This document shows positions 51,510 to 60,479 of a stretch of DNA of 64,000 nt, piece by piece; the stretch's first letter is position 1, and each line of letters starts with the position of its first letter. A program made the position numbers and the translations under genes. Source of the stretch: Anaerolineae bacterium (GTDB lineage Bacteria; Chloroflexota; Anaerolineae; Aggregatilineales; Phototrophicaceae); the NCBI GenBank assembly GCA_019912965.1, contig JAIOHM010000158.1:62001-126000 (forward strand), read 5' to 3'. The notes below the pieces were generated by a model. The model did no database searches, was not told the origin of the DNA, and was given only the letters and a program-made list of their open reading frames with translations.

Positions 51510-51531
51510 AATCAGGAGGTAATTCAACATT

Positions 51532-51999
51532 ATGGCTGCACAGTTTAAGTCCAATGTCCGCCTGCGCGAAGAGAAGGGCTTCGGCAGTGTGTCGATGAAG
51601 CGGCTGATCTTTTGTGGGGTTGGCGCGGTGCTGATTTTCATGGTGCTGCGCCTCACCCCTTTATCTGGTATTGCGCTTCCAGCGTTGGTTGGGGTGTTCG
51701 CTGCTCTGCTCACTTTGTCAGGTTCACGCGGTGGACTGCCGCTGTGGCAGCACATTTTACTGGGGTGGCGTGGGAGTATCGTGCTGCTGGCGGCTAAGGA
51801 TTCAACCCGACTCGGCGGGCAGTTAGCAACGCTGCTCAATCTCGACACAAGCGCAGCGCAGGTTCACGGCGGAGAAGTATTCGCCACACAGTCCATGCTC
51901 ATCGAGGAAACCCCATTCAGAGAATGGGCGTTGTATGCTGACTTCGCTGAAGCAGCAGACGAACGCGGGCTGCGTTTCGTCGAACTGGGAGAACAGTAG
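51532..51999 (+). CDS. PrgI-like (VirB3-type) membrane protein
   Basis: A 155-residue protein. The N-terminus MAAQFKSNVRLREEKGFGS is followed by two TM helices (about 22-38 and 44-60) and a cytoplasmic tail. This resembles PrgI-family proteins that sit before VirB4 in Gram-positive and Chloroflexota T4SS operons. It starts with AGGAGGT ten bases upstream and ends one base before the VirB4 ATG. The similarity is in layout and position, less in sequence. Confidence 0.6.
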   Translation: MAAQFKSNVRLREEKGFGSVSMKRLIFCGVGAVLIFMVLRLTPLSGIALPALVGVFAALLTLSGSRGGLPLWQHILLGWRGSIVLLAAKDSTRLGGQLATLLNLDTSAAQVHGGEVFATQSMLIEETPFREWALYADFAEAADERGLRFVELGEQ

Positions 52000-52000
52000 G

Positions 52001-54154
52001 ATGGCAAGACGGTTTAGACGCGGTGAGACGCTTACGCCACATACTGTGCTGGTTGAACCGTTTGACATTGTGCTGCATGGTACGCCAGAGGGCTTGCAGG
52101 GGTTGCAAAATCGTTTCAGCCTGTGGCTGCGCGGCTTGCAGGGACCGGCACGTTTTGTGACCTGGCAAATGCCTGCGGATCTCAGCCCACGTATTGAGGC
52201 GCTGGTTGAGAGTGCCAGTGTCGCCGAAGAACCGCAGCGACATAGTCTGCTGATGGAATACCGCCGCCACTATGAGCAGCTTCAGCAGGAAGCAGATTAT
52301 CAACGAGCGGTATGCGGTCTGGCGGTCTGGCTGGATGCCAACGAGAGCAGCCGAACCCTGGCGCGGTCGGTGTCTGGATCTTTTGACACGTTAGCCGTCG
52401 AAGCACCCTGGCCTGCGCTGTTTCAGGGTGATTATGCCTTGTGCGAGCCGGGTGGTGGTTATCGTGGCTGGCATCTTGCGCCGGTGGGTCGTCCAGGCGG
52501 CAGACCGCTTTACGCCTTTCTCTCCAGTTATCAATTTCAACCCACAGTCTGGGATTTCACCCGCCCCTTGCCCCTGCTCTTACGTACCGACTTTCCACTG
52601 GCACTATGCGTGGATATTCCCCAGACCTGGGATCGTAATGACGCGATCAACGATATTGAGAGCGTAGTGCAGGCCTATTCTGTCCACCTCGCAACCATGC
52701 GCGGTGAGGACAGCCGCTCGATCAAGAAGGTCAATGACTGCCGCCAGTCGCTCGAAGAACTGAACTTCGGCGACTCACTGCATGATGTCCAAATCATCTT
52801 GGCAATTGCCGCACCAGATCGTAAAACCCTGAAGCGGCGCGTGGATGAGGTGATCAGCGCCGTCAAGCCTTGGTTCTTGCTGCGGACAGAGATCGGCGAA
52901 GCCCAGACAGAGGCAGCCAAATTTTTTGGAGTTACAGCAAGCCAGGAAATTGCTGTGCCGCATACCAGTTGGCCGTTGGTCTCACGAGAATTAGCGCTGT
53001 TATTTGCGCCGCTTGGCTATCGTAAGCTGGCGGGGCTGGACGGCACGCTGCGTGGTGAAGCTGCTGGGGGAAACTACCCGGTTTTTCACAATTCCTGGCG
53101 GGACAAACGTGCGACCCATGAAGTCTGGGTCGGGGTGAGCGGCTACGGAAAAACTTTCGCCTTAAACTGCCTGCTGACACGTCAGTATGCTGAAGAAGGC
53201 GTTCCTTTCACCTTACTGGAGCCAATGGGTCATGGACGACATGTCGCCCAAGCCTTCGACTTGCCCTGGTATGTGATGAGCGCACAGCGTACCTGCCTTA
53301 ATCCACAAGATGTAATGTTTCCAACCCTGGTGGAACAGAAGGCGCATACTATCCGGCTCTATGAGACGATCCTCGGGCGGCAGCTTTCTGGTGCGCAAAA
53401 AGAAAACCAGGAACGCGCCTTGTTGGGCGAGGCGCTGGAAGTCCTTTACAGCGGCTTCGGCGATCTGCTGCGCGTCACCCCGGATATTGCGCCATTGACA
53501 GAGACCGTTTGCGACGTGTTAAGCAGCCTGGGCGAAAAGCCGCACATCCAGCAAATTGCCAAAGACCTCGCGGATGAGATTGCCGGGTTATGTACTGGCA
53601 AAGGGCCGTGGGCCGCCTTTGTCAATGGCATGACCAATATCGATCTGTCATCACGCAGCAAAGCTCAACCACAGGTCTTCTCGTTCCATCAGATGGAACA
53701 GGATCCCATCATGCTGGCAATTGCCTACACCCAGGTTTTGAGTGCTATTCGCCGGGATAGCCTCTCAGACGAATCGCCACGGATTATCGCGGTGGATGAG
53801 GTCTACAGGTTGATGCGTCATCCATCTTTGTTGGACTTCCTGATTGAGGCTGCCAAGACCTTCCGCACGCGGAGAAAAAAGTTGGTGGTGATTGATCAAC
53901 AAATGAGCGTCTTTCTCGAAAATAAAGCTCGGTTGGTGTTCGAGAACTGCCCTATTCGCGTGATCTTCAATCAGCGCCAAGGCTTGAATGTCTTCCACGA
54001 GGATGCTGCATTTCAACATTTCAATGCCCAGCACCGTGAGATCATTGCCAATCTACCCCGCTTTCACTTTCTCTTTGATGTGCAAGAGGAAGGTATCTGG
54101 TTTTTACACAACCGCCCGTCTGAGGGCGAATTTCTCCGTTTTCGTATGACCTAA
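52001..54154 (+). CDS. VirB4/TraC-like type IV secretion ATPase
   Basis: A 717-residue ATPase. The ATG at 52001 is used because it follows the PrgI-like stop by one base. The N-terminal half is the VirB4 N-domain. The Walker A is GVSGYGKT (378-385) and Walker B RIIAVDEVYR (594-603). YVMSAQRTCLNP and GNYPVFHN are family-like. It energises pilus or DNA transfer in the cytoplasmic complex. The relaxase and coupling protein (VirD4) are not in the window, so the element may be incomplete here or extend beyond it. Confidence 0.85.
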   Translation: MARRFRRGETLTPHTVLVEPFDIVLHGTPEGLQGLQNRFSLWLRGLQGPARFVTWQMPADLSPRIEALVESASVAEEPQRHSLLMEYRRHYEQLQQEADYQRAVCGLAVWLDANESSRTLARSVSGSFDTLAVEAPWPALFQGDYALCEPGGGYRGWHLAPVGRPGGRPLYAFLSSYQFQPTVWDFTRPLPLLLRTDFPLALCVDIPQTWDRNDAINDIESVVQAYSVHLATMRGEDSRSIKKVNDCRQSLEELNFGDSLHDVQIILAIAAPDRKTLKRRVDEVISAVKPWFLLRTEIGEAQTEAAKFFGVTASQEIAVPHTSWPLVSRELALLFAPLGYRKLAGLDGTLRGEAAGGNYPVFHNSWRDKRATHEVWVGVSGYGKTFALNCLLTRQYAEEGVPFTLLEPMGHGRHVAQAFDLPWYVMSAQRTCLNPQDVMFPTLVEQKAHTIRLYETILGRQLSGAQKENQERALLGEALEVLYSGFGDLLRVTPDIAPLTETVCDVLSSLGEKPHIQQIAKDLADEIAGLCTGKGPWAAFVNGMTNIDLSSRSKAQPQVFSFHQMEQDPIMLAIAYTQVLSAIRRDSLSDESPRIIAVDEVYRLMRHPSLLDFLIEAAKTFRTRRKKLVVIDQQMSVFLENKARLVFENCPIRVIFNQRQGLNVFHEDAAFQHFNAQHREIIANLPRFHFLFDVQEEGIWFLHNRPSEGEFLRFRMT

Positions 54155-54174
54155 ATCATAAAGGAACTTCTGTT

Positions 54175-55227
54175 ATGAGCGATATGCCAATGCCACACAC
54201 TGATCTGGACGACCAACAGACGCTGTATTACTTTGCCAGCGGTATTAATCCTGGTGAAGGACCACTGGTTGAACTTACGAAGTCCTGGCCGGAAGGCCAG
54301 CAAACGCTCGTGGTTGGGCGTTATGCCCATTTTCAGCAGGCGATGGATGCTGAAATGGAACTGGTCAATCTCAAGGAATCACAAGGACTCGAAAGTGCCA
54401 TGCAGGAGTCAGAGCGACGCGCGATCACTGCTGGTGAACTTGATCCAGCACGTACTGATCCGCGCCTGTTCACAGACGGACCACCTGATCCGTTTACGAC
54501 ACTACGCCAGCAAGAACTGTCAGGGTTGAATTACACCTATGACATTGTGGCACAGCCGCATGGGACTTATGAGTTGCAGAGTATCAAGACCTGGGAAGTT
54601 GAAGGTCAGCATGGTCTGCAATCGCTGGCGCTGGGCGAATATGATCGCCCCAGTGATGCGCGTGCTGAGCAAGATATGCTGCGCACCATCCGGGATGAAC
54701 ATGGATTGGAGACGGAGATGCGCCGAGTCGAGGAAATTGCGGCTGAAAACGGATCACTCAACGCCAATCGCGCCGATCCACGCCTGTTTACGGAAGGCCC
54801 GCCTGATCCTTTCAAAACCGAACGCCAGGAAGAACTTGAAGCTAATCGGGGTTACTACTTCCGTGCTGGCCCCGCCATTGATCCCGAAGGACCCGTCGAA
54901 GCCTACAGTCTTAACCTCGTCAACGTCGAACGCGAAGGCACGTCCTATCGTATTTCGCAGGTCGAGTATTTGCGGGTTGAAGTCGAAAATGCGGATTATG
55001 TGACGGATGCCTCTGAGAAGTTTAATCGCATGATGAGCGAACAGGGGACTGGACCAGCGGTATCTGCCGCCAATACCTGGGCGCGGGAACATGGCAAAGA
55101 ACCGTCGCTAACTTGGCAGGATGTTGACGCCGCGCAGTTGGATCCCCTGTCCAGGCGAACAGTTCCCACTGTAGAGATGGACACCCAGCCGCTGCCTGCA
55201 CCTATACAAGATGAAATTGATTTCTAG
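54175..55227 (+). CDS. Triple-repeat hypothetical protein of the secretion operon
   Basis: A 350-residue acidic protein, family not recognised. It has three related segments of about 110 residues. The first two end with near-identical RADPRLFTEGPPDPFKTERQ and RTDPRLFTDGPPDPFTTLRQ. The third, starting YYFRAGPAIDPEGPVEAYSL, ends with ASEKFNRMMSEQGTGPAVSA. The third segment matches the single-domain protein at 57406. It has no TM or signal, so it is cytoplasmic. AAGGAA precedes the ATG. Confidence 0.65.
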   Translation: MSDMPMPHTDLDDQQTLYYFASGINPGEGPLVELTKSWPEGQQTLVVGRYAHFQQAMDAEMELVNLKESQGLESAMQESERRAITAGELDPARTDPRLFTDGPPDPFTTLRQQELSGLNYTYDIVAQPHGTYELQSIKTWEVEGQHGLQSLALGEYDRPSDARAEQDMLRTIRDEHGLETEMRRVEEIAAENGSLNANRADPRLFTEGPPDPFKTERQEELEANRGYYFRAGPAIDPEGPVEAYSLNLVNVEREGTSYRISQVEYLRVEVENADYVTDASEKFNRMMSEQGTGPAVSAANTWAREHGKEPSLTWQDVDAAQLDPLSRRTVPTVEMDTQPLPAPIQDEIDF

Positions 55228-55238
55228 GAGGTGGCAAG

Positions 55239-55511
55239 ATGGCACGTCGGAAGTCGAATATTCTCACGCCCTGGCAGGAATTGGAAGAACAAGCCTATCA
55301 CGCCTATCGCGAATGGCCGCTGTTCTTAAAGCTGCGTCTGCGTCACCTCCGTACCCATCTCCCGCGTGCTCTGTTTGAATGGGAAACGGCGTCATCCGAA
55401 GCCATATTACCTTCGTCAGAATCGCCCAATGAACCGGAGCAGGTGGCCGCCGACATTGCACTGCTCAGGGAGTATGGGCTGTTTATACCGGAAGGAGGGG
55501 TGGATGGCTAA
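55239..55511 (+). CDS. Small hypothetical protein of the secretion operon
   Basis: A 90-residue protein (MARRKSNILTPWQELEEQAY onward) with AGGAGGT before the ATG. The only hint is a basic N-terminus and an acidic, helical tail. Its stop overlaps the topoisomerase start by 8 bp, so translation is coupled. Confidence 0.55.
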   Translation: MARRKSNILTPWQELEEQAYHAYREWPLFLKLRLRHLRTHLPRALFEWETASSEAILPSSESPNEPEQVAADIALLREYGLFIPEGGVDG

Positions 55512-57390
55512 GAAGCTATTGATTGTTGAAAGTCCGGCAAAGGTGAAAACCATTCGCAGCTTTTTGAGTGACGACTTCATAGTGACCGCATCGCTGGGGC
55601 ATGTGCGTGATTTGCCTGGACGTGAACTCGGTGTCGATGTTGCCAATGGCTTTCACATCAAGTACGAAATTCTGCCGGGCAAAACTGACATCGTGAAACG
55701 GCTTAAAGGCATGGTGAAAGGCGTGGATGCCCTATATCTCGCCACAGACCCGGATCGCGAAGGTGAGGCCATTGCCTGGCATCTCCTCGAACTCCTCAAG
55801 CCACGCTGTCCGGTTTATCGAGTGACTTTCAACACCATCACGGAGGCAGCAGTAAAAACTGCCCTGAAATCGCCGCGTAAGCTCGATATCGCTCTGGTGA
55901 ATGCCCAGCAGTCGCGCCGAATCGTAGATCGTCTCGTCGGTTATGGTATTTCACCTCTGCTCTGGGGACGGTTTGAAGGAGAAGGGCTATCCGCCGGGCG
56001 AGTGCAAACGGTAGGGCTGCGCCTGGTTGTTGAGCGTGAACGAGAAATTCAAGCCTTTCAGCCTGAAGCCTACTGGACCCTTGATGCGGATTTCGAAGCC
56101 CAAAACGGCACTTTTACCGCGAGTTTGGTAGAGTGGCATGGTGCAGAACCTGGCTTGAAAGACGAGACAACGGCACGTAATATTATCACAGTGCTGCGGG
56201 ATGCCCAATTTTTCATTGGTAAGATCGAGCAAGCCGAAAAAAAGCGCCAGCCATCACCACCTTTCACAACCAGCACCTTGCAGCAGGCGGCTTCGACGAC
56301 CCTTGGTTTCTCGCCAGAGAAAACGATGCAGTTGGCACAGGAACTCTATGAGGGTGTGGATATAGCTGGAACCCATCATGGTTTGATCACCTATATGCGA
56401 ACCGATGCGGTTTACATTGCCCCAGAAGCGCAGACACAGGCGGCAAACTTCATCCAATTGGAACACGGAGAAGACTATCTGCCGCCAAAGCCACCGCAGT
56501 ACAAAACCCGTAATCAATCCGCACAAGAAGCGCATGAAGCCATTCGACCAACCGATGTGAGGCGCACTCCCACCCAATTGCAAACATTGCTTTCTGCTGA
56601 CCTGTATCAGCTTTACCTGCTGATCTGGACTCGCTTTCTTGCCAGCCAGATGACTGCTGCCCGGTTTGCTGAAACCATCGTGATGGTACAGACCAAAGAC
56701 CAATCAGCCAGATTTCGCGCAAAAGGGCGAATATTACACTTTGATGGCTTTTTGCGTGTTTATGCTCACGAAGAAGAAGCCGATACTGAAATTGAACGGC
56801 AGCAGACGCAGCCACTGCCTGAACTGCACGAGAATGAAAGGCTGTTATTGACGGCGTGGAATCCATCACAGCATTTCACTCGTCCGCCGGGGCGTTACTC
56901 GGAGGCGGCGCTCGTCCAGGCGCTGGAAAAACATGGTATCGGGCGACCTTCGACGTATGCCAGCACACTGTCTACCCTCAAAGCTCGCGGATATGTCGAG
57001 ATCGGAGGGCAGCGCAAACTAAATCCGACGGGACGAGGCATGGTGATTTGTGATTTTCTCACGCTGCAATTTTCAAGTCTGTTTGCTTATGACTTTACAG
57101 CACGCCTGGAGGACGACTTGGATGCGATTGCGGAGGGAAAAGCCAACTGGATAGAGGTGCTGCGCCGTTTTTGGGGCGCAGTCGAACCACAACTTCAAGC
57201 TGCGGAAGTAGTTACCCAAAGCGTCATAAGACAGAACGAATCTACGAGTGAGCTTTGCCCAGAGTGCGGAAAGGCTCTCGCACGACGAAAAGGCAAGAAT
57301 GGGCTTTTTATTGGCTGTTCTGGCTATCCCGACTGTCGATACACCCGTCCACTGGCTGAAGAAAAAACCCAAACGCCGCGCATCTGCTAA
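55504..57390 (+). CDS. topA-like: Type IA DNA topoisomerase
   Basis: A 628-residue topoisomerase. The Toprim motif is TDPDREGEAIAW (81-92), the catalytic Tyr is Y297 in GLITYMRTDAVYI, and SAGRVQTVGLRLVVERE is the typical domain II segment. A C-terminal zinc finger (LCPECGKAL, CSGYPDC) is present. A GGAGG lies before the ATG at 55504. Its length and context, inside a conjugative operon, suggest an element-encoded copy that relaxes DNA during transfer. A chromosomal TopA would usually be longer. Confidence 0.9.
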   Translation: MAKKLLIVESPAKVKTIRSFLSDDFIVTASLGHVRDLPGRELGVDVANGFHIKYEILPGKTDIVKRLKGMVKGVDALYLATDPDREGEAIAWHLLELLKPRCPVYRVTFNTITEAAVKTALKSPRKLDIALVNAQQSRRIVDRLVGYGISPLLWGRFEGEGLSAGRVQTVGLRLVVEREREIQAFQPEAYWTLDADFEAQNGTFTASLVEWHGAEPGLKDETTARNIITVLRDAQFFIGKIEQAEKKRQPSPPFTTSTLQQAASTTLGFSPEKTMQLAQELYEGVDIAGTHHGLITYMRTDAVYIAPEAQTQAANFIQLEHGEDYLPPKPPQYKTRNQSAQEAHEAIRPTDVRRTPTQLQTLLSADLYQLYLLIWTRFLASQMTAARFAETIVMVQTKDQSARFRAKGRILHFDGFLRVYAHEEEADTEIERQQTQPLPELHENERLLLTAWNPSQHFTRPPGRYSEAALVQALEKHGIGRPSTYASTLSTLKARGYVEIGGQRKLNPTGRGMVICDFLTLQFSSLFAYDFTARLEDDLDAIAEGKANWIEVLRRFWGAVEPQLQAAEVVTQSVIRQNESTSELCPECGKALARRKGKNGLFIGCSGYPDCRYTRPLAEEKTQTPRIC

Positions 57391-57405
57391 AGGGAGAAAA
57401 ACAGG

Positions 57406-57813
57406 ATGACTGGAAGAGTCACAACAGCGCTGCCTGAGTTGGGTGGCAAAGCAGCGAATTACTGTTTTCGATCCGGGAGAGCCTTAAATCCACCACATAT
57501 CACCGACGCTGATCCTGATACATATAGTTTTGATGCTGTGCGTTATCACGAAAATACCGATGGCACGCTGCATTATGAACATATGGAAATCATGCGGATG
57601 AGCGGCGAAGAGGGACGTACCTATATGGCAGATGCCACTGAGAAATTCAACCGGATGTTGGCCGATGTTGGGCCAGAACGTGCGGAACGAGCAGCCAAAA
57701 CCTGGGGACGATTCCACCGCGCACACATCCAGGATTGGCGCGAGATTAGCGAGGGGGATTTGTTGCATAATGGTGTGCAAACGATGAGACCACCAGAAAT
57801 TGAACTGGAATGA
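57406..57813 (+). CDS. Single-domain relative of the triple-repeat protein
   Basis: A 135-residue protein. YCFRSGRALNPPHITDADPD then MADATEKFNRMLADVGPERA and KTWGRFHRAHIQDWREISEGDL align with the third segment of the 54175 protein (ASEKFNRMMSEQGTGPAVSA, NTWAREHGKEPSLTWQDVD). It starts with GGGAG upstream and follows the topoisomerase by 15 bp. The family appears element-specific. Function unknown. Confidence 0.6.
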   Translation: MTGRVTTALPELGGKAANYCFRSGRALNPPHITDADPDTYSFDAVRYHENTDGTLHYEHMEIMRMSGEEGRTYMADATEKFNRMLADVGPERAERAAKTWGRFHRAHIQDWREISEGDLLHNGVQTMRPPEIELE

Positions 57814-57823
57814 AACTGTTCTG

Positions 57824-57847
57824 TCTCATTCATGAAATGAGTATAAT
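57824..57847 (+). promoter_or_regulatory. Promoter/operator of the DUF4058 gene
   Basis: An inverted repeat CTCATT-CATGA-AATGAG (57825-57841) is followed directly by TATAAT (57842-57847), about 30 bp before the ATG at 57878. The -35 is weak (TTCTGT). The dyad between the -35 and -10 suggests repressor binding. Confidence 0.5.
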
Positions 57848-57877
57848 GATCTTAGATAAAGGTGTGAGCGAGACGGA

Positions 57878-58951
57878 ATGGCACAGGAAGAACGGCGCTT
57901 AATTTCAACGATTAACCAATATCTTGGCATCAATGCTCATCTGCACAGCCACTTTCTGCACTCAGAAACGGAAGGCTGGGAGGAATTTCATAGCAGCCAT
58001 ATTACTGACCTGACGCGAGCGATGAACACACATCTGCCTGAAATGGGTTATATTGCTCGTCAGGAGCGGTCCCTCCAAATCCGTCACTTTGATGAGACTA
58101 CATCTCCCATTTCTGATGTACTGATTAGCGATGTGTCCTATTCTGGAAAACCGGCTGGTGTCCGAACTTTCGCCGCACCGCAGGCACAGGTTGCACTCCA
58201 TGTACCCGCTTCAACGCTGTTGGAGCGTGAACCCGTCGAAACCAAACGCCCTTCTGCCATCAAGATTTACGAGCTGCAAGAGGAAACTGGCGGTGGGCAG
58301 CGCGAAAAACCTGTCGCTTGGATTGAACTGCTGTCCCCATCCAATAAATCCGGTTCAGGATATGCCAGCTATATTGCCAAGCGTGAAACGCTACTGGCAA
58401 ACTGGCTGGTCTTCGTCGAAATTGACTACCTGCATGGGATCTCGACGACATTAGAGACTATCGCCGATTATCGTCCGCTGGGACGCGATCAAAAACCGCG
58501 TGAAACTGCTCATCCTTATCACCTTTGGCTCATTGATCCTCGCTTACCAGCGGATGAACCCCAGAGTGCAGCGATTGCTGCGTTTGATGTCGATCAGCCG
58601 ATCCCCAGCTTGAGTATCCCGCTTAATCGAGGTGATTCTCTGCCCTTTGATTTCAATGCAGTCTATCATCAGACCTTCCGGGCGCAGCCTGCCTTTGGGA
58701 TGGCCGTGAATTATGCGGCTGCGCCGGAGGCGGTGGGACGCGATTACAATGAGCGAGATCAGCTTGCGATTGCTGCCCGGATGCTGACCGTGCAGAAATT
58801 GCAGCGCGACGGCATAAAGCTGGCGAATGGTCCCTTTCCGGTTGATCTATCTCTGATGGAGAGCCTGCGCCGCCAACCCGATATCGTCAGGCGAATGATG
58901 AATTCAGATTCGCCATCGGTTCGGGGTTTATTAGATTTCGATCTGGATTAG
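57878..58951 (+). CDS. DUF4058 family protein
   Basis: A 357-residue protein. VAWIELLSPSNKSGSGYASY, then KRETLLANWLVFVEIDYLHG, is the DUF4058 core, found as one conserved stretch of SPSNK and VEID. The E-x-LSPSNK arrangement resembles PD-(D/E)xK nuclease-fold proteins such as Uma2, so a nuclease origin is possible but not shown. It has its own promoter and converges with the 58948 gene with a 4-base overlap. These genes are widespread in cyanobacteria and Chloroflexota. Confidence 0.8.
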   Translation: MAQEERRLISTINQYLGINAHLHSHFLHSETEGWEEFHSSHITDLTRAMNTHLPEMGYIARQERSLQIRHFDETTSPISDVLISDVSYSGKPAGVRTFAAPQAQVALHVPASTLLEREPVETKRPSAIKIYELQEETGGGQREKPVAWIELLSPSNKSGSGYASYIAKRETLLANWLVFVEIDYLHGISTTLETIADYRPLGRDQKPRETAHPYHLWLIDPRLPADEPQSAAIAAFDVDQPIPSLSIPLNRGDSLPFDFNAVYHQTFRAQPAFGMAVNYAAAPEAVGRDYNERDQLAIAARMLTVQKLQRDGIKLANGPFPVDLSLMESLRRQPDIVRRMMNSDSPSVRGLLDFDLD

Positions 58952-59592
58952 CGATCTCGCTCGTCGGGGAAATAGGTACTCTTAAAGTTGAACATCTCCG
59001 ATTTGTCGCTAAATCGAATCCCCTCGTACAGCGCATTTGTGATGCGATTTAGCCCATATTTCAGCTTCTCGCGGATATAGCCGAGGTCATTGTGACGCTC
59101 TACCAGGAGTTCAGCGGTGCGGAGCAGATATTCCGCAGCGGCGAGTAAATGGTACGCCATGCGGCCCTGCCACGCATGAATCCCGTTGGCATGAGCCGTC
59201 CCTATACTCACTTGCTCGATAAATTGATGGGTTATGCTGAGTGCCTTGGCTGAACACTCAAAGTCAACGGCGATAGTTGATCCTTCACGCTCAAAACGCA
59301 GCAGATAGAATTGAATAGCATTGATCGTTTCGTTTCCTAACTTTCCCCATGCTGCCAGTTTCGCCAATGTGATGTGTGAACCACAATGTTGATCTGCTCC
59401 GCAGCATTCAAGGCAGGTATCTTGCAGCGCATTCATCAGGTCGATAACCTGCTCATTGGCTTCATGGATGGTATATTCAGCATCTTTGCCGAAAAGATCA
59501 TTGATAATCCGGTGGCGAATGTCCATATAGCTGGCGTTGTCATAAGCGGCGGTATACCGTTCCAGCGCCTGCTGACGGGATGTTGGCTGCAT
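58948..59592 (-). CDS. Hypothetical helical protein
   Basis: A 214-residue protein, mostly helical, with no recognised domain. A Cys/His group CLECCGADQHCGSH (about 59-72) could bind a metal. AGGGG precedes the ATG. It is the last gene of the minus-strand run with the PAPS-like, ThiF and PRTRC-B genes, and lies 28 bp past the PAPS-like gene stop. Function unknown. Confidence 0.6.
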   Translation of the reverse strand: MQPTSRQQALERYTAAYDNASYMDIRHRIINDLFGKDAEYTIHEANEQVIDLMNALQDTCLECCGADQHCGSHITLAKLAAWGKLGNETINAIQFYLLRFEREGSTIAVDFECSAKALSITHQFIEQVSIGTAHANGIHAWQGRMAYHLLAAAEYLLRTAELLVERHNDLGYIREKLKYGLNRITNALYEGIRFSDKSEMFNFKSTYFPDERDR

Positions 59593-59620
59593 AAGTTTTC
59601 CCCTTTTTGTTCAATTGGGT

Positions 59621-60475
59621 TTAGGTGTTGCGCCGCTGATGTTCCTGGACGGATTGCAGCGTACTTTCAGGTAGCAAATCTGGCTTGAGATCGCTTAGCC
59701 AGAAGTTAGGGCGGAAACTGTAACCAGTCACGGCTTCGATGCGGCACAATTCGCGGTAGGTATCCGGGTTATATACCGCGCCATTGAATAAATCATTCAC
59801 ACTTGCCAGTACACAGCAGGCACATGACAGACGTTTGTTTCCCACTGCGTAAGCAGGATGTGCAGTTCCACAGTGTTTTTGAATACATCCCCACACATCT
59901 GAGGTCACCCACTCATGGATTGGTAGCCAGTCAAAAACAAACCGCCCCTTGTTCGGGGCGGTGCAGTCGCTGCGTGGGCTGAGTATCGGGCGCTTCGCAC
60001 GAGTGACGCTTTCCTCAGCGCGTAAGCCTATCGCGCAGATTACTTTGCCAGATGGAAAGGTATTGCGTATCCAGCGCGAGATCGGACCACGTTTCATGTC
60101 GGAAGTGCAGTAACGCGCTTTGTTGGACGGCCAACATGGACGAGACGGGTCAGCGTAATAGCGCTGCCAGATGCGGTCAATGAGATCGCCGTGTGTCCAG
60201 CGAACGATATGCAGCGGCACGTTTTTACGCCGAGCCAGATCGTGAACATAAGCCGTTGTATTGTGCCATTCGGCACGTCCCAGATCGGCATGAACCATTA
60301 CTACATCGCCTGACCAGCTTTCTGTCTGACGACGTTCCAGCAGGTCATGGCACATCGCATCCGAATCCTTGCCACCCGACACACTCAAGATCAGTGATGC
60401 GCCTTCACGCAGCAGTTGGATTGGGTTATCAGACGGAGATTCGTCCAGCGAAAACAGGGAAAGCTGCTGATACAT
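59621..60475 (-). CDS. PAPS-reductase-family (PP-loop) protein
   Basis: A 284-residue protein, with the PP-loop SGGKDSDAMCHDLL after the N-terminus. AIGLRAEESVTRAKRPIL and a C-terminal CACC stretch in RLSCACCVLASVNDLF follow. The fold is that of phosphoadenosine-phosphosulfate reductases and DndC-like proteins, both of which use adenylated intermediates. The ATG at 60475 is supported by GGAG upstream, and an upstream frame extension is discounted. In mobile elements such enzymes often modify DNA or nucleotides rather than assimilate sulfate. Confidence 0.82.
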   Translation of the reverse strand: MYQQLSLFSLDESPSDNPIQLLREGASLILSVSGGKDSDAMCHDLLERRQTESWSGDVVMVHADLGRAEWHNTTAYVHDLARRKNVPLHIVRWTHGDLIDRIWQRYYADPSRPCWPSNKARYCTSDMKRGPISRWIRNTFPSGKVICAIGLRAEESVTRAKRPILSPRSDCTAPNKGRFVFDWLPIHEWVTSDVWGCIQKHCGTAHPAYAVGNKRLSCACCVLASVNDLFNGAVYNPDTYRELCRIEAVTGYSFRPNFWLSDLKPDLLPESTLQSVQEHQRRNT

Positions 60476-60479
60476 AAAC

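Noticed and set aside
44593..57813. Complete conjugative element
   Set aside because: No relaxase, VirD4-type coupling protein, integrase or attachment site was found, so a whole element cannot be claimed from this window.
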